This document shows positions 1 to 10,400 of a stretch of 64,000 bases of DNA, one piece after another. The notes under the pieces are model-generated. The model saw only the letters and a program-made list of their open reading frames with translations, searched no databases and had not been told where the DNA came from. The DNA comes from Symsagittifera roscoffensis (lineage: Eukaryota > Xenacoelomorpha > Acoela > Convolutidae). How positions within the stretch are numbered: the stretch's first letter is position 1; every line of letters starts with the position of its first letter. A program made the translations under genes and the position numbers. Location: assembly GCF_963678635.1 (NCBI RefSeq), contig NC_087065.1:75927786-75991785 (forward strand), read 5' to 3'.

Positions 1-600
1 ATTTTTTGCCAAAGTAAAGTGTTTTAAAACTGCTTTCATTGTGCTTCAAATAATTGATTAGAGTAACGAAAAAATTGAAGTTTCATACCAAAAAATATGA
101 ACTATTTTTTTAAAGAATAATGGTTGGATTTTTTCATGGCTCTAAGTTTCCATGTTTTAAATTGACGCTATTGAATGTCCATGAAAAATTATCTCAGACC
201 GATTACCCGAACGAAGAAAACAAACAATCAATTCCGGACTTAAGCATTTATTTTGGATTTTATTTAAATTTTTCGAGTTTTTGACGCTTTTGAGTTTTTG
301 ATATGCAAGGGTCTCAGTTTCGTTTAAGTTTGCGGCAAATGATCCACTCGTTTTTTTGTACTACTCCGGGAAAATTAGCCTGAAAAAGAGATTCCGGACT
401 TTTTTGATTTTACCAACATTCTTTCAAGCTAATTTGGTAGAGGTTGAACTTCATTTTAGACACTGAAACCAAATACTTGTTTAAGTTCGTGTCAAATGAT
501 CCACTAGTTTTTTCGACCTTGTCCTACTCCGGAAAAATAAGCTTCAAAAAGATTCCGGATTTTGATTTTACCAACATTCTTTCAGGCTAATTGATTAGTG

Positions 601-704
601 GTTGAACTTCATTTTAGTCAGTGAAACCAAATACTCGAATGTCGAGTAACATCGTGTCGCTCGATATTCGAGTATTTGATTTCATTGACTAAAATAAGGT
701 TCAA
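601..704. repeat. Inverted repeat, arms of about 39 bp
   Basis: The left arm (602-640) and the reverse complement of the right arm (665-703) agree at about 35 of 39 positions. The innermost 13 bases, CAAATACTCGAAT against ATTCGAGTATTTG, are perfect. The loop is about 24 bases. This is probably a relic of a foldback or MITE-type element, since the left arm also resembles the neighbouring tandem repeat. Confidence 0.6.
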
Positions 705-802
705 TAGTTGCCCTGATATCTGATGACTGAGTAACATGATATAATTTGGAATCAGACGACAGATCAACTATTTTTAAAATGAGAATGTTGGGTTCATTGG
801 TA

Positions 803-981
803 ACTAAAAATGGGACCAAGTGAACAATCTCCCCCCTAAATCAATTTAGGGGGGAAAAATTCACTTGGTTTAAAGTTATATTTTTCAGACAATCTTATTT
901 GAGCATAATACATACAGACCTTACGTCCTAAATTTGCCATTTAATTTTAGGGAGGAGATTGCTCACTTGGTCTTTTAAGGG
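803..981. mobile_element. MITE-like foldback element with C/G runs
   Basis: Bases 815-869 form a hairpin. ACCAAGTGAA pairs with TTCACTTGGT, and CCCCCCTAAAT pairs with ATTTAGGGGGG around a 2-base loop. A second inverted partner of the outer arm lies at about 945-977 (reverse complement reading GACCAAGTGAGCAATCTCC). There is no coding capacity. The C-run, TAAATCAATT and G-run core recurs in the element at 54301-54661, so both probably belong to one family. Confidence 0.5.
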
Positions 982-3900
982 GGGGGAGGTTGTTCACATG
1001 AGCCAAAAAATGACCTTGAGCATCTACGTGATTACATTTTTAACCTGAATGACTTGAAGGTATCTTCGTAATTAAGTATACCCAGAAAGATAATGAGACT
1101 AAAATAACTAACACTGAAGTCGCCACATTTTTGGCCACCAAGAGACAAGAATGCGAGGAATGTGGGGGTGGTTTTGCGACAGCAATCTAAAACAGGGAAC
1201 GGAAGGTTGGTTTGCTGATTGCAGAACAGAGCCTTTTTTCCTTTGATCTATTATGATGTGGGCTTTTCTTACTTTAAATATAGGCGGGACTCTTTTTATG
1301 TGATATCCGCAAACTGGTTTGATGCCCCTATTGAGTTTATTTTATCAACCACCCAAATTATTTAAAGGAAGTTTTTGACGCAAATTTTACTCTAAATAAC
1401 ACGACTGCTTGTTATCAGGTGATGCTCAAAGTTTTGTGAATTTTCATTTAATTTTTCATTACATAGGATAGACCCTAATCGCCCGCGATATATGATTGCA
1501 TGCCAGCGTAAAATAAGATTCATGAAATTGATAAATAGATGTTTATCGATCGTGCCCTCTTTGCTCTTAAGAGTTTAAGACTGTTTATTCGCAAGGGCGA
1601 GGACAACATACAAGGACAAATATGATTCAGATTAGAAACGTTTTCCGGATAAATAAACTCCTAAATATTTTAATCTGTTTGGCATTCTCCTATTAAAAAA
1701 AAAAACGAAACTGTCCTGAAGTCAGCAAAAAACAACCTAATTGTCGTTGTGTTGTTGTTATGTACAATATAACCTTAGCTGACCTTGATAGCCAATATGT
1801 TTGCATTTTTGCGAAAATATTGACTTTTTTTGCAATTATTATTTTTTTATCTTTAACATCCTTTTTGCTCTGGCAATTTCTACCCTATACACTCTCTTTT
1901 AGAACGACACCTTTGACCCCCAAGCAAATTCAAGGAGATCAAGTAAAACACGAGGGGCTAAATTGATTTATTTGGCACACGAAATTAGCCCCACTCCTCA
2001 CAAATGTGTTTTCATCCTTGTCAACCTATTGTCACTTTCATCCTTATTGTCACATCCAATTTATGCACGCTGAGATGGGTTTAAGGAGGGCGTCTCATAT
2101 AGCATACATTCCAATGAGTATACTCCTATTGCGCTCTTTCCATAAAATTTAACCAACCCGACATAATTGCTCGGTTTTTGATTAAAAAAACGTATTTTCC
2201 ACATAATTCGCGAATCAAATATTGTAAATTAGAGCTCGATGGGTACGAAAATTCGAGACCGAAAAAGTGGTGGTATACATAAACCAGCCAAAATTATAAG
2301 CCAGTTACCATAAAAACCAGCCAAAAATATTTAATTGTCAAATAATAATTATGTAACAGTTACGAAAGTCATGAAATTTTCATTCATACGACGTAACTTT
2401 TCGGCTGTGTTATTATGTGGTCTGCGCATTTTCGCTTGATTGATACTTCGGCTAGTCTATTTACACTCGTAATGCGCCCCCTCCGGAAAAGTATGACACC
2501 GTCTCCGTGTTTCACCCCTCAAATATCCCTCTCTTCTTTTTATGTGTTAATCACGACACCTTCCGCCTCGTTTATCGATACGTTCAGTGTGTTTAGTTGA
2601 AAGGTGCGTTTCTCAATCAATAAAAAGTTCCTGTCGCTTATCCGAAAGTTGCAAAAATGTAGTTGCAAGAATAGATTTTATGCTCATTCAAAATTTTGCC
2701 CAAAAATAGATATTTTGCATAAGTATTGCAAAAAGTGATCATAATGGACAGAACTTTTTTTGGTGCTAAGCTATAGTAATTATTTCGATAATTCAGTATT
2801 TTTTGTTCAAAAAAAAACAAAACCTAAACAAATTGATTCATTTTTGCCTCTTTTTGGTTGCGGTCAAAATGATTGCTCCTGGTGGTTAGATTTCATTTCG
2901 GCTATGACAAAACATTTCAGACCCATTGCTATAAATCTCACTTCGCTCAGGTAATAAAAACACTCTAATCAAAACAGAAATAGTAAATATGTCGGCTTTG
3001 TAATTTTGAAGTCCTCCGACAATTCGTTACAATCAAAGACTATTGACACTTTCTGGACTATTCGACCGATAGTAACCATTCAAATGTCGCAAAGCTAAAT
3101 GGTTCAACAAACGGAATTTATTTGAAGTACAGCCTGACCGCTGCTTGCAAGCTTTCTCTGGTGTTGATGACGGCTTAAATAAATCAAATTATATACTTCT
3201 GTTTTCTTATAACTATTTTGAGCAGAAAACAGTTGTTTTTGCTGCCAATTGCCTTTTTTGATATGATTTTTGTTACAGGAAACATGAAGTTTTTCTAAAA
3301 AGTTAAGCACTGAAGCATAATTTTCAGGAAAACCGCTCATATCAGTTAGTGTCAAAAAAAATCAGGCTGTTTTTTATTTTGTCGCTAAAAGACCTTGCTT
3401 CCAGATTTTAAATTGCGCCGCATTCAGAAAATCATTTTTTCGCAAAATTTTTCATATACAACGGTAAGCATTATAAAATCCAGACATCAGGAGGCCAAAC
3501 TGTGCCCTGGATAGGCGCTTAAATTAGTGTCTGTAGGTCGATGGAACCCAGAGAGAAGTCTTTTAATATGTAACGAAATTCCCGTCGGTTCCACGTAAGA
3601 ATACTTTTTGTCGGCATATTTGTTTTGTCGCGGATTCCGCAGCAAGCGAATATAGCGAGTTGTTCTGGATTCCGCCAACTAAAACGGATCCGCAAACTTT
3701 AACTGGATTCTGCAAATGTAATTGGAATCCACAAAACTTGTACGCTGGATTCGCAAATTCTAGGTGGATTCAGCAAATTTGTTTATTACTGAACTAAACC
3801 AGGTCTTGCAGAAAATCAAACAAAAGCTAAAACTTAAATTTTTATTTTGCAAACGAGGAGACTAAAAACAAGGACTTAACCATCGTCATCGGAACTCACG

Positions 3901-5299
3901 AACAATTTCATATTGTTGGTTAATTGAATCGGCGGATGTATCCTTTAGTAGTTGGAATAAATTTGGTTTCTCTGCCATCAATTTATTGATTTAGTTGAAA
4001 AAAATCCCTGAAAAAAATCAGGGATTAGTGATTTGAGAATATTTGAAAACACAACGCACAACATATCACTAAAAAATCGTATTTGGAATTTGTGGGTTCA
4101 GAATGATTTCAAATCATCAGTATTTGAGTCGAAAAAAGAGTAAATTCAAACACTAAAGTGATTTCAAATCATCAGTATTTGAGATTAGATGAGAGTGATT
4201 TCAATTGGTTCATTGAGGTATGAAAATTAATAGAGATGATGGTGATAGATTTGATCCTAGTGAGAGAATTATTGGGGGATAGCTTGGTTAAACAGCTTCC
4301 TAAAGATTAACTATATGTTTCAAACTGTTCTGGTTTTGCGTACCTCTTATCTCTTCTAGTTTAAAAATATTGCGATGGAAGCTCAAATGGAACGAATTTA
4401 TTTTAATTCACTTAAATTGAAAGTTAAATTAACTGATTAATCAGTTGACTTCAGTTTGTTCAATTGGCAGGAATTGGGATTAAAATTTTTGTGTGAAGTT
4501 AATTGGGATGGATTGAGATCAAAAGTTTGGTTGGCAGAAATTGAAATCGAACGTTTGCGTTTGAGTTAACAGGAATTGAGAGTTTGCAGGAATTGAGTTG
4601 GTAGGATTTAAGTTGGCATTAATTGAGATCGAACGGTTGGGGATAAAGTTCAAGTAGTAATTGAAATTGAATTTGCCGATGACCACCTGGTAAAGAAAAG
4701 ATTTATAGTAAAACGCTACTATATATGCTAATGAATTTTTCTACAAAATGCAAATTCAGCCTACAGTTGCGGCTTCCGCAACAGCGCAGTTTTAGCGTGT
4801 TTGTTATTTGTTTCTAGATTCCCCAAACTTTTCCGGATTCCCCAAACTATTCAAATCTTGTTTTTGTTTTCCCTTTTCTAGTAATATTTTAGTCTAGTCG
4901 AAAACATCGAGCGAGCAGCTAATCTCGTTTAAATAAGAAATTTCATTTAATTAAAGGGATTAGAGGGATAGCGCTTCTGCAGGTGGTGGGAGGAAAGATT
5001 AATAATACAATCAGAGCGTCGACAGAAATCTCCGAAAACACTGTTAAGTCTCTCTTCGATCGATTGGAACAAATTTACGACGATCATAAATTTGTAAATT
5101 TATGAATGGCTCTCTTTGATCAAATCAATATGGTGGAAAATTAAAGACCGTTCTAATTCAATTGAGTATTGATTTTCAAGTGGAACACTACCATAGATGT
5201 GTTCACGTGTTTTATGGCAGAGACACTCCCCTTTCAGTGAAATAAGTCATCGAATAAAATAAATTTCTTTGTCAAAAATATAGAAAACATGTTCTTTAG

Positions 5300-5303
5300 A
5301 TAA
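5300..5303. repeat. Target-site duplication, left copy (ATAA)
   Basis: The four bases ATAA directly before the 5' LTR are repeated directly after the 3' LTR at 24222-24225. A 4-bp duplication is usual for Ty3/gypsy integrases and shows that both element ends are still in their original insertion context. Confidence 0.85.
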
Positions 5304-5711
5304 TGGAACCTGATCTAAACTACATTTTATGATTGGATAAATTAAATGTTTTACCAATGTAAAGTATTTAATATTAACCAATCATGATCCATCTAACTAA
5401 CAACCCACTTATTTGTAAGTGCTGAAGTTACTTGTAATTTCAGCACCAGAGAGATTTGAATTTAACTTAGAAATTAGTTGGACTCTCCCGAGCACTTCAG
5501 CAGCCGCAATAAACCAGTATACCCTAGATCTATTGAGCCTAGCAGAGACTAGTTAAACAACCTGAGACTAGATAGTATAAGAGTAAGATTAGGATCGGTA
5601 TTAGACTAAGAAGTTGCACGAATCTATCCGGCCGAAAATAAGATAGCGTGACGAGCAGACGGTGTACCCTATCCGAAATTACTCTATGAGTTACACTTCG
5701 GTCCTAACTCA
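5304..5711 (+). repeat. 5' LTR (408 bp)
   Basis: It begins TGGAACC and ends AACTCA, and matches 23814-24221 at every base I compared. It contains AATAAA at 5508-5513 and a TATA-like TATAAG at 5576-5581. In this order the poly(A) signal lies upstream of the TATA-like box, so at least one of the two may not be functional. A palindrome lies at 5419-5446. The U3, R and U5 borders cannot be placed without transcript ends. The LTR is short compared with the size of the element. Confidence 0.95.
5419..5446. promoter_or_regulatory. Palindrome inside the LTR
   Basis: GTGCTGAA (5419-5426) pairs with TTCAGCAC (5439-5446). The inner TTAC and GTAA also pair across a G.T wobble, giving a 13-bp stem with a TT loop. 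The same structure is at 23929-23956 in the 3' LTR. It could be a dimeric transcription-factor site or an RNA hairpin in U3 or R; the role is not shown. Confidence 0.5.
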
Positions 5712-5713
5712 TC

Positions 5714-5731
5714 TGGTGCGACCATAAGTCT
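5714..5731 (+). other. Putative primer-binding site (tRNA)
   Basis: Two bases after the 5' LTR the sequence reads TGGTGCGACCATAAG. It begins with TGG, the complement of a tRNA CCA end. The reverse complement runs on into TTCGAGA, which looks like a T-loop, so the primer is plausibly a tRNA 3' end. The implied acceptor stem is one base off a clean fit, and I could not assign the tRNA. Confidence 0.7.
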
Positions 5732-5799
5732 CGAACAAGACCTTAATAGATTAGAATTAACCAAAATAGATTAGAAATTAGACAAAAACATTTACAAAA

Positions 5800-6033
5800 A
5801 TGTTATACGACAATAATTTAATCGAAATGTCTCTACGACTCAATAGATCAGAGCCAATATTCCGAACCATAACAGAACTACCCGGAATTGGAAGAAGACC
5901 TCGAACCAAAGACGACATACGACAAAGTAGAAACTTGCCATATAGTTATATGATAGTTCGGCAAAAGCCAGAACAAACTTTTATATTTCGAATACTACTT
6001 GCAATGAATTTAGATTTCCATTTGCAAACATAA
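5800..6033 (+). CDS. Small leader ORF (77 aa), uncertain
   Basis: An ATG at 5800 in the sequence ACAAAAATG opens a 77-codon frame 89 bases after the 5' LTR. The product is mixed and weakly basic, with no signal peptide, membrane span or motif that I recognise. It is the first ATG frame of this length downstream of the LTR, so it may act as an upstream ORF affecting translation of the later genes, or it may be chance. No homologue can be named. Confidence 0.25.
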   Translation: MLYDNNLIEMSLRLNRSEPIFRTITELPGIGRRPRTKDDIRQSRNLPYSYMIVRQKPEQTFIFRILLAMNLDFHLQT

Positions 6034-6964
6034 AACCTTGAAGTTACTCTTCAAAATCATTTCAGGCGCTAAACAAATTTATTAATATACAATAACGATT
6101 GATAAAAAGATCTCAGATCGTTTTCCTAAATTCTGCAGTATTATACAAAACATGTTTGAAAAATATTTATTGGAAAATAAAAATAAAAATTAGTAGCATG
6201 ACAATAAATGGTTAGTAATCATAAATCATCCTGTTGTTCCAGCTTCATCATCTAAAACATAACAGCAATCATAAACCCACTAATATCATCAAAACACTAA
6301 ATCTTTCCTTTACACACATTTTAAATTTTATTAAAACTTAAATTCACTTAATTTTAAAACCAGATCATCAAGGCTTATCCTTGGATCTTAAATCATTTTC
6401 TACTTAATTAAATTTCAAATTTGATCATCAAGGCTTATCCTTGGATCAAACAGAACAACTTTGTTCTCCCCCACCAACTTAATTAGTGTCTAACGACCTC
6501 AAACGTCGATTCACTACCCAACCCTTTCTAAAGACCTAAGACTAATAGAAATTTTTAAACAAAACTAATCATTCAAATTAGGATAAACAGTGAAGAACTT
6601 CGGTTATTCATCCTTCACTTGACCCCCCCTCTTAACAGACCCAGGATAAATCTTAGACTTAGTAAGTTTAAAATAGTATCTAACGAACTACTCGCGTTCT
6701 AATTATACCTGAACCTTGTGGATCGATTTACTATTCTCCAACCCTTGAACACAATCACTACCCCTAAGTAAGATTAAGTAAGTTAACACCTTAGCTTATA
6801 CTAGTCACGAGAAAGTAAAAAATCATTCTTCGGAATCGATATACTTTTCTCTCCAACCCTGAACAAATAGACCCAGGTTAAGCTAACCAAAAAATCGTAA
6901 GAACTAACAGTTTAGGAAAATAGAAATCATTTAACAACCCTTTGCATCCGTCATTCTAAACCTT
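6034..6964 (+). other. Retroelement leader, non-coding
   Basis: About 930 bases without a gene. It contains two identical 25-base hairpin-forming repeats (6363-6387 and 6423-6447). It also has three GTAAG(T/A) splice-donor-like sites, with GT at 6662, 6768 and 6778. Packaging signals and splice donors are expected in such a leader, but neither is proven here. Confidence 0.6.
6363..6447 (+). promoter_or_regulatory. Twin hairpin repeats in the leader
   Basis: The same 25 bases occur at 6363-6387 and 6423-6447, exactly 60 bases apart. Each contains CAAGG-CTTAT-CCTTG, a perfect 5-bp stem with a 5-base loop, bracketed by GATC on both sides. Duplicated leader hairpins are candidates for genomic RNA packaging or dimerisation, by analogy with retroviruses. 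Confidence 0.5.
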
Positions 6965-7432
6965 ATGTCATTTAAAAACCTAGGAAATAAACAAACAATC
7001 GTTTTACACAATTGTGAAATAGATAACAAAAAATACGACCTTGTAATCACACCTCATACACAAACAGTTGGATACATTCGAACAAAACGACAAACACTAA
7101 AAAGAAAAATAATAACTAAACAAAGACAAATAACACGAAAAAGATTTTCAAAAAATCGAAACGCATTTTCAGAATCAGAAACCAACAGTTTAGACGAACT
7201 TTACAAACTAAAAGAATCAATAGATAAAAATTGCCCAATTCACGATCAATTATATTTCTCTGACTCAGAAACAACTTCAAATTCATCACAAAGAGGAAAA
7301 AGAAGAATAAAAAAGCAGTACAAACACAAACCAGTACATTTATACAATTGGAATCAACCAATTCGACACATTAATAATTACATATTAACAGTCATCGAAC
7401 GAAAAAATGAGCTCAACGCACACCCCAGGTGA
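6965..7432 (+). CDS. Basic 155-aa accessory protein upstream of gag
   Basis: An ATG at 6965 opens a frame of 155 codons that overlaps the start of gag-pol by 26 bases in a different frame. The product is strongly basic. A Lys/Arg-rich stretch lies around residues 40-65, and a nuclear-localisation-like cluster RGKRRIKKQYKHK lies near residues 118-130. Between them is an acidic serine patch (FSDSETTSNSS). There is no signal peptide or membrane span. Its position before gag is unusual, since most Ty3/gypsy elements start with gag. The overlap suggests that ribosomes leak past or reinitiate to reach gag. The features would fit an RNA-binding regulatory protein, but I do not recognise a family and assign no function. 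Confidence 0.6.
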   Translation: MSFKNLGNKQTIVLHNCEIDNKKYDLVITPHTQTVGYIRTKRQTLKRKIITKQRQITRKRFSKNRNAFSESETNSLDELYKLKESIDKNCPIHDQLYFSDSETTSNSSQRGKRRIKKQYKHKPVHLYNWNQPIRHINNYILTVIERKNELNAHPR

Positions 7433-10400
7433 AGAAACTCCAGATGATGATGAAATCTTTCCTTTTATAGTAGACGCAGATACTGATAGAGGACAACACA
7501 TATTTTGTCAAAATTTACTCGTAAATTTATTTGAACCCGGAATCAGTCCATGTAAAACAGAGTTCCCCGATGTAAAAATCAAAAGACAAATCATAGATCA
7601 CTATCTAAAAGATATATGCAACATAACACAACAGTATGGAATCTACTCCATAGAATTCACTTCCCCAAACCATAATAATAGAACATATACTATTCAAACA
7701 GACGATCTTGATTTAGAATTTTCAAAAGTTTTTTCAGAATATATAAAAAGCATCCAATACCATAACTCACAAAGAGCAAACTCCATATTCACCAATGAAG
7801 TTTTCGCAATAATATATAGTTATATTTCGATATTAGAAAACGAAATCCCAATAACAAATGTCTCACCGACAGAAACATCTAAACATTTGAAAGTACGACA
7901 TGAAATCACACTACTCTCTAGTTATTTAAACATCATTAAAGAAAATTTCACGAAAGACGACGTTTCACAACATACAAAACACGATCTACAAAAAATTTTG
8001 GCATGGTTCATAATAGATTATTTCACACACAATATTGATTTAATTGCACAAGCAAGAAAAAATTTTAGACCCCAAAATTCGAACGATGATACCGCTATCA
8101 CAGAACAATCAGATTATGCTTGGGACCCCGAATGGTCTCATCCCGCATTTATAAGCTTTCCACAATCAATCTCAAGTCAAGCAATAGGTACAATATCTTA
8201 CATAAGAGATTATGTAAGAGTAATACCATTAACAATTGATGCAACACCATTAAACTATAATACATTTTTACCCGATACACAAAATAATAGTTTAAACTCT
8301 ACAGTTATACACAATGAAAACCTCAATGGAACTAGGAATCTTACTCAACAAGATATCCAGACACCATCACACTTCATAAATGAAGAAATTGTACACACAA
8401 CAACTACACAACAAAGTATTTCACCAATACGCCCAAATTTAACAACACCAAGAAATACAAATCCTTCACAAACACAGGTAACCTTACAATCAACCGTTAA
8501 ACCTTCGGTTGCCCCTAAATATTCACATATGGATTACCAAACATACAGACCCATGACAATACCATCAAAAACACACAAAACATTCACTAGAAACAACTTT
8601 GCAGACCATAATTATAATTATACACATCCATCAAAAACATATAACCAACCACAAAGAAATTTTAACCAATATACAAGATCTCGAAATTGGGATAACCCAA
8701 TGACCCAATCTAATTCAATAAATTTCCAAACAAATCCTCCACATGATCACAGTGAAAATTACCCATTTTTTCAACAAAATAAAAATAAAAAACAGACATC
8801 TTATCAAATGGATTATTTATCCTCAGATGATGATTTCTTACAACCAGATATATTTGCACAAAATACTCAAGAATATCGTAGACAAGGAATACAGAGAACA
8901 CGTACAAATCATAGAAATTTTTCTCCACAACCAATAGATGCACAAAATCAACAACCAATTCAACAACAAAATCCAATTAATACACAATCTTTTCAACCAA
9001 TTCAACAACAAAATCCAATGACTGCACACTCGTATCAACCATCACAAATGCAAAATGAAATACCACTCCCATATTATCTCCAACAACATGAGATAACAAG
9101 AAACCAACTTTCAAATTTTTCTCAAATGCCAAATGCAGCAGAATCATTACAAATGACAATGAATCCATACCTTATGGGTGGATCATCAATAACATCAAAC
9201 AAACCTTTAATGGTTTTCACAGGAACAGACCCTGAATACTCTGTAGAAGATTATTTAAATGCAGTAACAGCAAACCTGATTTTAAATATTGGACCTGAAC
9301 CAATTAATACGCCACTACATCAAAATTGGATACATCGACGCACAGCGTTAATACAAACAACCTTAGATGGCGCAGCCCAAAAATGGTTTTCAGTACTACC
9401 TCTAGAAATAAAATCAAACTGGAAAAGGTTTACACAAGAATTTTCAAAAATGTTTGACTCCGAAAGAAACAAACAACAACAAAGAGTTTTATGTAATGAA
9501 ATTCGCAGATTACCAAACGAAACCATCAAGCAAATAGCAGTACGAATCGAAACACTAGTTCGAAAAGCATATTCATTAAATACACACGACTATAAAAACA
9601 CAAAGATGACAGAAATCTTAATGATGACCTTAACACCACAATTAAGGAAAATAGCAATAAAAAAGAGAGCATCCCATCCTTCTTCAATTCGAGAACCCGA
9701 TTTAGACTTTCGAAAACTAGTAGACAAATTAGAACAAGCAGAAATCACGATGAAACTAGAAGAAACGGAAAATCTGAAATTACAATACGTTAACAGAATT
9801 GAAACGACTCCCACTAATATTAATAATATACAGGAATCAGAGACAGACCTCGTTGAAAAAATCACTGAAATACTCAATATTTACGAAAAGAACCCGAACT
9901 TTAAAGGCAAACCATCTTTCAAAAAATGGTGTAATTATTGCCGACGATACGGACATAGTATTTCCGAATGTAGACAAAAACAGCAAGACAATCAAAATAA
10001 ACCTCAAAAATATAAAGAACCAAATAAATCATTCTATCAATACATGAAAAAAGATCAAAATCTACCGAACAAAACAGTCCACAGCAACAACAGTTCAGGA
10101 AAACCACTCCCGAACAATACAAATTATACAAGAAATCAATCACCATATAACTCAAGTTATAGAGGAAGATCACCAGAACGAAGAAACACGTATAATTCAT
10201 CACAAAATCACTACAATAGACCAAATAGTCGAAATAACTACTCCAGATCAAATTCAAATACACAACGATTTGTTTCTAGATCTAATTCCCAATCAAGAAA
10301 TAACTACTACCCAAACAACCAATCACGAAATTCATCATACAATAGGAATAGAAACTACTCCTATAATCGAAATAGAAGTTATTCAAACAACCGAAACCAG

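Larger units (their letters stand above)
1..5299. other. Non-coding AT-rich region with small repeats
   Basis: No open frame here has convincing protein character. A roughly 156-bp unit is repeated in tandem around 326-600; the copies share a segment reading CAAATGATCCACT and later TTTACCAACATTCTTTC. Degenerate repeats of a TGGATTC-CAAA motif, about 25 bp apart, occupy 3630-3785. A GTGATTTCAAATCATCAG motif occurs twice between 4090 and 4185. GGAATTGAG-like repeats fill 4460-4650. One 68-codon hydrophobic frame at 1760-1966 and one 61-codon frame at 2415-2600 exist, but neither resembles a known protein. This may be intron or 5' flank of the receptor gene whose exons begin at 25255. Confidence 0.6.

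Noticed and set aside
1760-1966. 68-codon frame with NITLADL and a hydrophobic run as a possible TM2 exon of the receptor
   Set aside because: Spacing and residues do not match a class A TM2, and no splice donor in the needed phase follows.
2919-2951. 33-base micro-exon between ATTTCAG and CAG|GTAATA
   Set aside because: The signals are fair but the product (about 10 residues) fits no part of the receptor and cannot be tested.
5712-5740. Assignment of the primer tRNA
   Set aside because: The sequence fits a tRNA 3' end in general, but the acceptor stem is one base out of register and I could not match a specific isoacceptor.
7425-7435. CCAG|GTGAAG in the first gag codons as donor to the ATG-less frame
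   Set aside because: The phase does not match the CAG acceptors at 16684-16700; only a weak acceptor would fit.
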